57,319 nt of DNA from the NCBI GenBank assembly GCA_013213785.1, contig JABSPZ010000019.1:1-57319 (forward strand), read 5' to 3'. Under the pieces are notes generated by a model. The model had not been told where the DNA came from and searched no databases. It worked only from the letters and a program-made list of their open reading frames with translations. This DNA comes from Henriciella sp. GTDB taxonomy: Bacteria > Pseudomonadota > Alphaproteobacteria > Caulobacterales > Hyphomonadaceae. This document shows, in pieces, positions 1 through 7,630 of the stretch. Positions within the stretch are counted from its first letter, which is position 1. Every line of letters starts with the position of its first letter. The translations under genes were made by a program, and so were the position numbers.

Positions 1-65
1 TTACGCCGTGTGCGGCGTTTCACCGATTTTATGTGCTGCTCGGCACTTTCGGATTTTTTGCTCAT
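1..65 (-). CDS. IS3-type transposase OrfA, N-terminal fragment
   Basis: Only 21 codons are visible before the window edge. They begin MSKKSESAEQHIKSVKRR, a lysine/arginine-rich start that resembles the N-termini of IS3-family OrfA proteins, which continue into a helix-turn-helix that binds the element ends. The ATG at 65 is preceded by AAGGAG about 5 nt upstream, a good ribosome binding site. No stop codon is seen in frame before the edge. Whether OrfB and the programmed frameshift are intact cannot be judged here. Confidence 0.6.
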   Translation of the reverse strand, partial: MSKKSESAEQHIKSVKRRTRR

Positions 66-151
66 CTTCACTCCTTGGGTCAGGTGCGATGAGCCAAAAA
101 TCCTCCTTAAGCAAAACTACCAAAGTGTCTCACGGTCGCTGAACCGCTACA
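1..151 (-). mobile_element. IS3-family insertion sequence, left end (partial)
   Basis: On the minus strand the element begins at position 151 with TGTAGCGGTTCAGCGACC, which has the TG start typical of IS3-family terminal repeats. An 86 bp leader follows, carrying an AAGGAG ribosome binding site, then the first codons of an OrfA-like transposase. The rest of the element lies outside the window, so the other terminal repeat and the target duplication cannot be checked. It sits about 50 bp beyond the 3' end of the winged-helix regulator gene and does not visibly break it. The boundary at 151 is inferred from the TG rule and recall of similar ends. Confidence 0.65.
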
Positions 152-201
152 CGATTTTTCCTGGGATGAGGTGCTCACAAACTAAACCTCTCCTCGGAAG
201 A

Positions 202-1485
202 TCAACACGCTGTCCCGGTTGCGGCCTCTAAGTCTTCGCAGATGAGGTCAGCGCGCGGTGCGTCTCCTAGGCGTCGCAAGATGTTTGAGAGACCGCGGAC
301 GGCTTCGGCATTTAACGGATCGCGTGAAAGGACGCGCTGGAACCAAAGCTTGCTCTCCTCCCAGGCTTGCGCTTCAGCATGATACTCTGCGACGGCAAGA
401 CCGATTGAGCTGTGCCAAGGTCTGATAGCGACCGGATTTGAAACAAATTTTCGTTCCATCGAAAGCCACGCTTGCTCAAGATAAAACACAGAGTTCTCAG
501 GCTGCCCGGTCAATCGACTGAGTTCGGACAGATTGATCATTGTGCCCCAATCCTCCGGATCGATGACCAAGGCTTTCTCATACGCGCGCTGAGCTGGCTC
601 GTATCGTTGCTGCGCTGATTGCGCCAGGCCAAGTGCGCGCCAGGCGCGCGTATGTTGCGGGTCAAACTCTGTCGCTTTCTCCGCCAATGCGATTGAGCGC
701 TCTAATCGTTCTTTCGCCTCGGATTGATTGAGCCAACCGCTCTCTAAAGCCTCCGTGAGAGATCGCCGTCCCAGCTCGCCCTCACTGCCCGGCCCTTGGT
801 ATCGAATAACCCGCTGCGCAATCGCATTGGAGAGCCCTGCTAACGCCTTCGCGTTTTCGGGATCATCCGCCAGCACGGCCTCATATATTCGCAACGCCGC
901 TTCATTATCCGCGCGCGTGAATTGGCTATAAAATCCATCCGCCCGGACGATCAAAACATCGTCTTTGTTCAGATCCATCTCGGGCGTGCGCGGTGCGGTG
1001 AGTCGTTCCGTCAAAACGAACAGGCCCCCGAGCACGATCGAGATCGCCACGAAGGCGAGCAGCATCCGGTAACCAACTTTTGGCTTTGCGGCGCCTGGCA
1101 TATCGTCGCCTGCAACATCTGCAATCAACCGATATCCGCGCTTAGACACGGTTTCGATGTATTCAGGAGACCGCGCATCATCCTCTAACGCTTTGCGAAG
1201 CTTGAAGATACATCGCGTGAGCGCGTCATCATTGACGTGAACCTCATCCCAAAGCGATTCAATCATTTCGGTTTTTGAGATCACTTCGCCCGCCCGCGCC
1301 GCAAACAGCATCAAGAGATCCATGACGCGCGGTTCAAGCTCCACCGTCTTTCCTTTGCCGGAAATACGATTGCTTGGCGCATCAATTGTCCAATCACCAA
1401 TGATGAGATTGCGTGACTTCAAGTTTTTAAACCATTGAATTATTGAAGAAATAAAAAGGTCACCTCGAAAGGATGTGGTGGTCAT
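202..1485 (-). CDS. winged-helix (OmpR/CadC-type) transcriptional regulator with TM helix and TPR domain
   Basis: This 427-residue protein has three parts. A trans_reg_C winged helix occupies about residues 25-120, with DDALTRCIFKLRKAL as the recognition-helix region and KRGYRL as the wing hairpin. A single hydrophobic helix (MLLAFVAISIVLGG) lies near 140-160. A periplasmic tail with TPR-like repeats (AWRALGLAQ, DPEDWGTMINLSELSR) follows. This is the one-component, membrane-anchored CadC/ToxR layout, in which the tail senses or binds a partner and the cytoplasmic domain controls transcription. I chose the ATG at 1485 because upstream in-frame residues look unstructured; no strong ribosome binding site supports it. 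The gene is divergent from the S41 peptidase 89 bp away, which makes that peptidase the obvious candidate target. The inducing signal is unknown. Confidence 0.8.
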   Translation of the reverse strand: MTTTSFRGDLFISSIIQWFKNLKSRNLIIGDWTIDAPSNRISGKGKTVELEPRVMDLLMLFAARAGEVISKTEMIESLWDEVHVNDDALTRCIFKLRKALEDDARSPEYIETVSKRGYRLIADVAGDDMPGAAKPKVGYRMLLAFVAISIVLGGLFVLTERLTAPRTPEMDLNKDDVLIVRADGFYSQFTRADNEAALRIYEAVLADDPENAKALAGLSNAIAQRVIRYQGPGSEGELGRRSLTEALESGWLNQSEAKERLERSIALAEKATEFDPQHTRAWRALGLAQSAQQRYEPAQRAYEKALVIDPEDWGTMINLSELSRLTGQPENSVFYLEQAWLSMERKFVSNPVAIRPWHSSIGLAVAEYHAEAQAWEESKLWFQRVLSRDPLNAEAVRGLSNILRRLGDAPRADLICEDLEAATGTAC

Positions 1486-1574
1486 GGCGCTTTTTTGGGG
1501 AACCGGGAATGAGACGGCATCGAACGAACCCCGCCTTTGCCGCGGATCCCATTTGGCTATTAAAAGAGTTTTCC

Positions 1575-3047
1575 ATGTTTCAAACCCTAACCACTTCAAC
1601 GCGCGCTCATTGCACGTCTCTTTCAATTCTCATCTGTGCCTCGCTTATCGCGGGCGCGCAAGCAGAGGAGTTCACGCCGGATCAAGCCAAAGCGGATCTG
1701 GAACGCCTCTATTCTGGCCTAAAATCGGCAGAGGCTGACTTGTTCGCGGCAACGCCAAAAGCCGTTTTCGATCGGCACTATGAAGAGTTGAAAGCGGGAT
1801 ATAAGTCGCCCGTTTCTGAGGCAGACTTGTTTAGCGATTTCCAGAAATTCGCTGCCCTTGCAAACCATGGCCATACGAGATTGGAGGGTCTTAGCCCCGC
1901 CTGGCCCGACTATATGGCCCGAGACGGCAAACTGTTTCCACTGAGCTTGAGTGTCTCGCATGGTGAAGTCATCGTTGCGTCCGCGCCTGCAGACAGCGGC
2001 ATTCAGCCAGGTGACCGCATTCTCTCCATTGACAGCAAAGCAAACCCAGTCTGGCTAAAGGAGATTACGCAATTCATCTCAGCTGAAACGCCCGCGCTCG
2101 CTTACTCGCTCATGGGGCAAGGTGACTTCTATTACTTTTGGTTGGCCTATGGCGAACGCGCGCAATACCAAGTGACCGTGGATAGAGATGGCGCGGAGCT
2201 CGAGGTGATCCTAGCGGCCCTCCCCCTGGACGCCTTGGAAGAAAATATCACTCTAGAGCCTGGGTTTGAATTGCCAGGTCGTGAGTCGAGACAGATCGCT
2301 GACGGCATCGGATATCTTCGCCCAGGGCCGTTCTTTGACTATGAGGCGGGTGCCTCCGGGGACCCTTACAATGCAGAGGCCTTGGCGGCCTACCAGGCCT
2401 TCGTCGACGCGGCCTTCTCGTCTTTCCTGGAAAGTGACACCGACCATGTCATCCTCGACTTAAGAGACAATCCTGGCGGTGATTCCTCCTTTTCAGACCC
2501 TGTGATCGCTTGGTTCGCGACAGAACCGTTTCAGTTCGCCTCTGAGTTTAGGATCCGTGTTAGTGATGAGACCACAGCCTCAAACCAAGCCCGGCTCGAT
2601 CTCAGGGACTCTGCGGCCGGCGGCGTGTCGCAAAAGTTTGCTAACCTCTTCACAAGCGCCGAGAACGGAGACTTGGTCTTGTTCGACATTCCTGAAACCG
2701 CTCCTCGAGAGGGCGCGCGGTTCGAGGGAGACATTCATGTCCTGATCAATCGATACAGCTACTCAAACGCCGTCACCGTCGCCGCCATGATCCAAGACTA
2801 TGACTTCGGAACGATCTATGGCGAAGAGACAAGAGATATGGCGACAACCTATGGCGCTATGGAGCACTTCTCGCTCCCCTACTCCAATTTCAAAGTGGGA
2901 TACCCAAAGGCACATATTATCCGTCCAAATGGCGAAACGATCTCTCACCCAGTCACACCAGATGTGTCGATCACACTGCCGCCTTTGCGCGGCACCGAAG
3001 ATGTGATGCTTCGCGACGTGGTTCAGAAGATCCAGCACGCAGAGTGA
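1575..3047 (+). CDS. secreted S41 family peptidase (C-terminal processing peptidase-like)
   Basis: This is a 490-residue exported protease. Residues 1-29 form a signal peptide ending in GAQA. A PDZ-like segment contains GIQPGDRILSID (around 140). The S41 core includes VILDLRDNPGG (around 295) and NRYSYSNAV (around 390-398), where the nucleophile Ser lies in the family's Y-S/T-x-S-A-type motif. A downstream GEETRD element matches the position of the S41 Glu/Gly loop. Such enzymes degrade or trim periplasmic or secreted proteins. The start at 1575 is picked because the signal peptide begins there; the longer reading frame adds an unlikely 34 residues. A strong hairpin follows the stop codon. 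Its substrate cannot be deduced. It is divergent from the membrane regulator and probably controlled by it. Confidence 0.85.
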   Translation: MFQTLTTSTRAHCTSLSILICASLIAGAQAEEFTPDQAKADLERLYSGLKSAEADLFAATPKAVFDRHYEELKAGYKSPVSEADLFSDFQKFAALANHGHTRLEGLSPAWPDYMARDGKLFPLSLSVSHGEVIVASAPADSGIQPGDRILSIDSKANPVWLKEITQFISAETPALAYSLMGQGDFYYFWLAYGERAQYQVTVDRDGAELEVILAALPLDALEENITLEPGFELPGRESRQIADGIGYLRPGPFFDYEAGASGDPYNAEALAAYQAFVDAAFSSFLESDTDHVILDLRDNPGGDSSFSDPVIAWFATEPFQFASEFRIRVSDETTASNQARLDLRDSAAGGVSQKFANLFTSAENGDLVLFDIPETAPREGARFEGDIHVLINRYSYSNAVTVAAMIQDYDFGTIYGEETRDMATTYGAMEHFSLPYSNFKVGYPKAHIIRPNGETISHPVTPDVSITLPPLRGTEDVMLRDVVQKIQHAE

Positions 3048-3049
3048 CT

Positions 3050-3090
3050 GCGATCGCCGCCCCGCCCCGACGTTTCGGGGCGGCAATCGC
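3050..3090 (+). terminator. stem-loop after S41 peptidase gene
   Basis: GCGATCGCCGCCCCG (3050-3064) pairs with CGGGGCGGCAATCGC (3076-3090) with one mismatch around an 11-nt loop, starting 3 nt after the stop codon. No T-run follows, so this is a hairpin-type or Rho-assisted end rather than a canonical intrinsic terminator. Confidence 0.6.
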
Positions 3091-3165
3091 GGTGACTCTG
3101 TTTCGCAATCAACGATGCTTGCACGGGCCCCGCGCGACGAACTCGAGACGTCGTGTAATTTCAAA

Positions 3166-3230
3166 TTGATAATGACTTGCAATTGCATAATCCTGCGCAT
3201 ACAGATTTCCAAGTTGAGAATAGTTCTCAA
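3166..3230. promoter_or_regulatory. tandem Fur-box-like palindromes
   Basis: TTGAGAATAGTTCTCAA (3214-3230) has perfect 7-bp arms and fits the Fur 7-1-7 pattern TGAnAAT-n-nTTnTCA. Upstream, TGATAAT at 3167-3173 is a perfect consensus half-site, and TGCAATTGCA (3178-3187) is a perfect 10-bp palindrome of the kind seen in iron-regulated promoters. Tandem sites of this type usually overlap a promoter, but no iron gene follows. Fur binding is inference. Confidence 0.45.
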
Positions 3231-3321
3231 AACCTATGAGGATCCGCTGAAGAAGGAACGGGTCTGGAGGTTAAATCTTCCCGGCAGGCTGCTTGAGTCT
3301 CCTTTTAGCTTGCCCACCTCA

Positions 3322-3371
3322 GCTGCAGCCCTAGGCACATTTGTTTCCTCCCAGACGCCTAGAGCTGCAGC
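3322..3371 (+). repeat. inverted repeat with 15-nt arms and CCTCCC loop
   Basis: GCTGCAGCCCTAGGC (3322-3336) pairs with GCCTAGAGCTGCAGC (3357-3371), one mismatch, around a 20-nt loop that contains CCTCCC (3347-3352). The strand then reads GCCTTTTATT, a weak T-run beginning 4 nt after the stem. It may end a short transcript started at the Fur-like sites, or be an isolated structured element. Confidence 0.6.
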
Positions 3372-3496
3372 GCCTTTTATTGAAATAGAAAATGCGCACC
3401 ACGCGAGAGACCAGCACTCAGGCGAAAGGTTTACGCACACACAAAATTAAACAACCACTATACTTCAGGTTTGTGGATTTTATTCATCATGAATGA

Positions 3497-3513
3497 AATA
3501 TTGAACCAATATT
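3497..3513. promoter_or_regulatory. AT-rich dyad upstream of secreted protein
   Basis: AATATTG (3497-3503) and CAATATT (3507-3513) are perfect inverted arms with a 3-nt spacer, ending 18 nt before the ATG at 3532. A further AATATT half lies at 3522-3527. It could be an operator or an mRNA structure in the 5' leader. Confidence 0.35.
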
Positions 3514-3531
3514 ATTGAAGTAATATTTGAT

Positions 3532-4071
3532 ATGAAAAACCAAATGAAGTTTGGGGGAGCTTTTTGCGCGCTAGCAATCGTCAGCGCCTTCGCAGGGAAC
3601 GGCGCCGCGGCCGATGGGTCATTAGGAACCACATCTGAGGACTCTTTCACGATAAATGTCGAGCTTTCTGAGGCGCCGAAAATGATCCGGATCTCAGGTT
3701 TGTCGGATATCAGTATCGAGAATACGGCCGGAGATGCAGCCATCGCGGACCAAGAGAGCACCGCGTGCGTTTATATGGAGAGAGGTTCCTCTTACGGCGT
3801 CAAACTCACCGCAGACCCGCTCACGAGTGGTGGCAAACACTACCCATATACGGTCGAAGTATACCAGAATTCAATCGCGAAACCATCGATCGAACTGGCC
3901 GTTACAGATGCTCAGAGGGAGGACCAGCGAATAGGTTTTGAAGCGTCCTCAGCACCCGATTGCGGGAGCGCGCGGAAGCTCAGCATCCGCGTCTCCGATG
4001 TCGGGTCTAGCGATTTCACGGAGGCCTTTTCCGCAAGCGCCACGGTGTCGATTATGGTCTTCCCAGAATAA
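3532..4071 (+). CDS. small secreted protein of unknown function
   Basis: This 179-residue protein begins with a clear signal peptide (MKNQMKFGG, then a hydrophobic stretch ending near GNGAAA). The mature part is predicted to be rich in beta strands, with alternating polar and hydrophobic residues and two cysteines (STACVYMERG and APDCGSARKL) that could form a disulfide. The length and the closing ASATVSIMVFPE strand recall small pilin-like or DUF4402-like secreted proteins, but I cannot assign a family. There is no good ribosome binding site; a dyad AATATTG-AAC-CAATATT (3497-3513) lies just upstream. The surrounding DNA is AT-richer than the core of the window, which fits an accessory gene. 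Confidence 0.7.
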   Translation: MKNQMKFGGAFCALAIVSAFAGNGAAADGSLGTTSEDSFTINVELSEAPKMIRISGLSDISIENTAGDAAIADQESTACVYMERGSSYGVKLTADPLTSGGKHYPYTVEVYQNSIAKPSIELAVTDAQREDQRIGFEASSAPDCGSARKLSIRVSDVGSSDFTEAFSASATVSIMVFPE

Positions 4072-4387
4072 ACTCAGAACTCTCTTTTTGAGGAAATCAA
4101 AGATCGTCCATTTGTACGATTATGATGCGGTCTGCCGATGCACTAAACGAGTACAGCTTCCTCGAGTGCGCCGTGTTGAAATCGGCTCTCCGAAGCGCTC
4201 AGAGGGGTTGGATGCGCTTCCGACGCACCTCGGGCATACCCGTCACTAAACGGCTTCCCCAGCGACTTGGGTCGAATGATGAACGAACTCGATCCTGCAC
4301 GGCATCAAGTGACGAGAGCGGCGAGAATGGACGAGTTTTTACCGTTCAAATGTACAGTTTGAGTCACAAAAATCAGCCACATCAAGG
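4072..4387. other. 316 bp gap, no gene seen
   Basis: The gap lies between the convergent ends of the secreted protein gene and the membrane protein gene. I found no convincing reading frame, strong hairpin or T-run. The 89- and 103-codon open frames crossing it have no ribosome binding site and no recognisable features. Confidence 0.6.
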
Positions 4388-5137
4388 CTAATCGACAGGC
4401 CGTGTCACAATCAGCTCATTGATCCGGTTGGCTTTCTGCTTCGCGAATAAGACATTGTGCAGATACCAAACCTCACCATCCGCAAGGGTGATTTCGATGT
4501 CGCCCGTGACCACCAGGCCGAGCATACGGTGACGCAGGAAATCATCTTTCAAATAGCGGCACCTTGCATTCGCGCCGCTCTCCGCTCGGTCACCACTTCC
4601 CCAAAACACGCGTTGTCGAACTTGCCCAGGTGCGATCTCATAGAACTTCACTTTATCGAACCCGAAAATCATCACCGCCCACATCAGAAAGACGGTAATG
4701 CCGACAAACCAATAAAAGGGCGTGCTCATTCGAATATCGAGACCGCCAATGAACTCAGCGATTGGACCGGACAGGTTCGCAGTCGCGAGCAAAATCCCAC
4801 CAATCGCAAGAATAAGCCCCAGAATGACCGAGTTTGCACCGCGCAGCTTCACTGTGGTTGAGAAGATGACGAAGACCAAGACAAAGACAAACGTCTGGCC
4901 TTGCACCCGCGCGGCTGCTTCCGTCCCCTCCCCCGATACGAACATCGAAACCAGACCGAATAAGAGACCAAGCGCCCAAATCGGCCACCAGTAGAGGATC
5001 GGAGAGTGGGTGTAGACTTTCAGTTCAGACAGCTGGTTCAGCGCCTCTTGAACCGATCCCGTTGCTTGCGTCTTCGCCGGCTGGGCAGCCGGTTGCGCGG
5101 TGCTCGGCTCTGTCTGTGGTGTTGGGGTCTCGGACAT
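4388..5137 (-). CDS. integral membrane protein of unknown function
   Basis: The protein is 249 residues long. Residues 1-30 are a cytoplasmic Pro/Ala/Gln/Thr-rich tail. Four hydrophobic segments follow: ILYWWPIWALGLLFGL, FVFVLVFVIFSTTV, ILGLILAIGGILLA and FYWFVGITVFLMW. A soluble C-terminal domain of about 90 residues starts at FGFDKVKFYEIAPGQV and has the beta-rich look of a PH-like or bPH2-type domain. The start at 5137 is supported by GGAGG 7 nt upstream. The gene stands alone between two intergenic gaps, so its neighbours give no functional clue. Confidence 0.75.
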   Translation of the reverse strand: MSETPTPQTEPSTAQPAAQPAKTQATGSVQEALNQLSELKVYTHSPILYWWPIWALGLLFGLVSMFVSGEGTEAAARVQGQTFVFVLVFVIFSTTVKLRGANSVILGLILAIGGILLATANLSGPIAEFIGGLDIRMSTPFYWFVGITVFLMWAVMIFGFDKVKFYEIAPGQVRQRVFWGSGDRAESGANARCRYLKDDFLRHRMLGLVVTGDIEITLADGEVWYLHNVLFAKQKANRINELIVTRPVD

Positions 5138-5219
5138 GCTGGTCCCTCCATCTCTGGATGAGACCTTAGCAACTCACCTTAAGAAGAGGAACTTTATTTT
5201 TGGGCCGATAGACGATGCC

Positions 5220-6002
5220 TTAGCTACTCTCTTCGCCAGCATGGTTGCGGCGGATTTGCTGGTCTTGCAGCGCCATTAAAGCCATGCCTCGGAACAGCGT
5301 GCCGCGATCTTCTGAGCTCTTGTAGCTGAGGCGCTTATACAAAGTGACCATGCCATCGCAGATCTCTTTGTCAGCGCCTTTGGCGCGTTCGCCTTCATCG
5401 GCCAGGTGGTTCACCATAACACCGACAGACGGTTCAAGCGTCGCGAGGTTCATCATCCAATTGGTGACCTCATTCCGCGATGCCGCGCGCCGATTGGCAA
5501 CCGTTTGAGGGGCGCTCAGCAGATCGATAACGAGCTGAGTTTCGCGTTTGCGCAGCTCGTTTGGAAAATCTTTGACCTGCTCCAATTCCTCGCCTTGCAT
5601 CAGGCGCTCGCAGTCTTTTGGACCCTCTTCGCTCAGATGCTCGAACGACGCGATTGTGATGCTGATCATCTCTTTGACGTCTTCATCGCTCGCCGCGCGG
5701 GATAGCTGCAACAGCTCGCTGTTCAGCTGGTTGCGCATGTGACGCCCGGCCAGATACCCTGCTTCACGGGCTGTGCGTCCACGACCATACTCGCGGAACG
5801 CATGGCGCCTGAAACTGGTATACATTTCAGGGCGGCGCTCTTTCAGAACGACAAACATCTGACCATACATGTCGCCGCTTTCGGCCAGCTGAGCGACTTC
5901 GGCATCGAAAACGGCGGGGTCTACGGGTTCGCTGCTACAAGCGGCCAGGCCAATCAGTCCGAGCGCGAGAAACGATGCTTTGATACGGTGACGAAAAGTC
6001 AT
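5220..6002 (-). CDS. lipoprotein of unknown function
   Basis: This is a 260-residue protein with a type II signal peptide; the lipobox LAAC places the lipidated Cys near residue 22. The mature part looks almost wholly helical and charged (KERRPEMYTSFRRHAF, RETQLVIDLLSAPQ), so it is probably a soluble domain tethered to a periplasm-facing membrane. AGGGG precedes the ATG. It is divergent from the M20 peptidase lipoprotein, 102 bp away. I do not recognise the family. Confidence 0.75.
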   Translation of the reverse strand: MTFRHRIKASFLALGLIGLAACSSEPVDPAVFDAEVAQLAESGDMYGQMFVVLKERRPEMYTSFRRHAFREYGRGRTAREAGYLAGRHMRNQLNSELLQLSRAASDEDVKEMISITIASFEHLSEEGPKDCERLMQGEELEQVKDFPNELRKRETQLVIDLLSAPQTVANRRAASRNEVTNWMMNLATLEPSVGVMVNHLADEGERAKGADKEICDGMVTLYKRLSYKSSEDRGTLFRGMALMALQDQQIRRNHAGEESS

Positions 6003-6104
6003 GCTGACCCCTAAAGTGTGAGAAACCCGCCCGCGGGCTTGCTTCGATCGAAACTTCCCGCCACCTTGGCATAATGACCTTAATTTCCTGATAAGCGGGG
6101 CCTT

Positions 6105-7553
6105 ATGTTTAAATTTAATTCGGTAACGAGCGCGCTGGCACTCGCTGTATTTGCAACAGCATGCGCAGCCCCTAGCCCATCAGAAACACAATCGGAAACA
6201 GCGGCTGCAACGCCGAGCCTCGAAACTGCTGACCTCACGCAAGCCCCAATCGAGATCACTGCTGATATGCCAACCGCCGGAACAAACCTGATCGATCTCT
6301 ACACTTACTTCCACATGAACCCGGAGCTATCCTTCAAAGAGGTGAAGAGCTCAACCATCATGGCCAAAGAGCTGGAGAGCTTGGGGTTTAAAGTTTCGAC
6401 CCGGCTGGGCGATACTTGGACGCGCGAAAAATCCCTACGCGACAATGGCGAGGTTCGGGACCGCGTGGGCGGATATGGCGTCGTCGGAGTCTTCGAAAAC
6501 GGCGACGGTCCCACCATCTTGATCCGCGCGGACATGGACGCTTTGCCGGTGGCAGAACGCACAGGTGTCCCGCACGCCTCGACCGTGATTGATGAGACTT
6601 GGACCGGCGTGAGCAATGGCGTCATGCACGCTTGCGGCCACGACATTCATATGACGAGCTGGGTTGGCACAGCCCGCAATTTAATCGCAGCCAAGGATGA
6701 TTGGTCCGGCACCCTGATCATGATTGCTCAGCCCGCAGAGGAACTGGGCAATGGCGCCAAGGCGATGATCGCTGACGGCTTGTTCGATCGCTTTCCGCAG
6801 CCAGATTACAATTTGGCGCTGCATGTGTCTGCAAGCTTGCCGAGCGGTAAAGTCGCTTATTCATCCGGCTACGCGCTGGCGAACGTGGATAGTGTCGATA
6901 TCACTGTTAAAGGTGTCGGCGGTCATGGCGCCTATCCACAGACGACAAAGGATCCGGTCATTGTCGGATCTTCAATTGTGATGGCGTTGCAAACGCTTGT
7001 CTCTCGGAACGTGCACCCGCAAACGCCCGCTGTCGTGACGGTCGGCTCGTTCAAAGCGGGCGCCAAGCACAATATTATATCCGATGAGGCTAAGCTGTTA
7101 CTGACCGTCCGCTCTTACGACGATGAAACGCGCGCCATGTTGTTGGAGGGCATTGAGCGGATTGCCAAAGCGCAAGCGATGGCCTTCGGCGCGCCGGAGC
7201 CTGAAATCTTCATCGAACCGGACAGCATCCCTTCCACCTACAATGATCCTGAACTTGCTGCGACAGCCGCCGCAGCCATCGGCGCAGCGATTGGTGCGGA
7301 TAATATTGAACAAGCTCCGCCGGTGATGGGCGGTGAGGACTTCAGCGAGTATAGCCGGACAGATGCCAAAATCCCGAGCCTGATCTATTGGGTCGGCGCT
7401 GTGGAGCCAGAGAAATGGGCGGCGGCGCAAGACAGCGAGCTCGGCTTGCCATCTCTGCACTCGCCTTTCTTTGCCCCTGACTATGAGCCGACAATTGAAA
7501 CGGGCGTTACCAGCATGACGGCGGCGGCTTTGGCCTTGTTTCAGGAAAGCTAG
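6105..7553 (+). CDS. M20 family amidohydrolase/peptidase, predicted lipoprotein
   Basis: This is a 482-residue metallohydrolase of the M20D (hippurate hydrolase / N-acyl-amino acid amidohydrolase) type. Metal-site motifs are RADMDALP (around 140), HACGHDIH (around 175), QPAEELGNGA (around 211, catalytic Glu and metal Glu) and GGEDFSEY (around 408). A dimerisation (lid) domain lies between, around 250-360, including GGHGAYP. The N-terminus is a signal peptide with a lipobox ATAC (Cys20) followed by a Ser/Thr/Glu linker, so the enzyme is predicted to act outside the cytoplasm, unlike most relatives. It hydrolyses an amide bond of an N-acylated or aromatic amino acid; the substrate is not determined. 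Confidence 0.88.
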   Translation: MFKFNSVTSALALAVFATACAAPSPSETQSETAAATPSLETADLTQAPIEITADMPTAGTNLIDLYTYFHMNPELSFKEVKSSTIMAKELESLGFKVSTRLGDTWTREKSLRDNGEVRDRVGGYGVVGVFENGDGPTILIRADMDALPVAERTGVPHASTVIDETWTGVSNGVMHACGHDIHMTSWVGTARNLIAAKDDWSGTLIMIAQPAEELGNGAKAMIADGLFDRFPQPDYNLALHVSASLPSGKVAYSSGYALANVDSVDITVKGVGGHGAYPQTTKDPVIVGSSIVMALQTLVSRNVHPQTPAVVTVGSFKAGAKHNIISDEAKLLLTVRSYDDETRAMLLEGIERIAKAQAMAFGAPEPEIFIEPDSIPSTYNDPELAATAAAAIGAAIGADNIEQAPPVMGGEDFSEYSRTDAKIPSLIYWVGAVEPEKWAAAQDSELGLPSLHSPFFAPDYEPTIETGVTSMTAAALALFQES

Positions 7554-7630
7554 CTCTCGCCACGACACCCCTAGCGGCGCGGAGTATCCACGCTACGTCT
7601 TAGCAAAGACAAAGATCAGGGAGCGCTTCT

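Larger units (their letters stand above)
3048..3531. other. 484 bp gap with terminator, Fur-box-like sites and a long stem-loop
   Basis: No convincing gene is present; the open frames here have no recognisable start signals or domain features. The gap contains the S41 terminator hairpin (3050-3090), a cluster of palindromes resembling Fur sites (3166-3230), an inverted repeat with 15-nt arms (3322-3371), and an AT-rich promoter-like stretch with a small dyad just before the next gene (3440-3531). Base composition falls markedly toward the right end. Confidence 0.7.

Noticed and set aside
3115-3450. A 111-codon open frame in the Fur-like gap
   Set aside because: Crosses both palindromes and the stem-loop, has no ribosome binding site, and its product looks random.
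4122-4391. An 89-codon open frame in the gap before the membrane protein gene
   Set aside because: No start signal, odd residue composition, overlaps the end of a well-supported gene.
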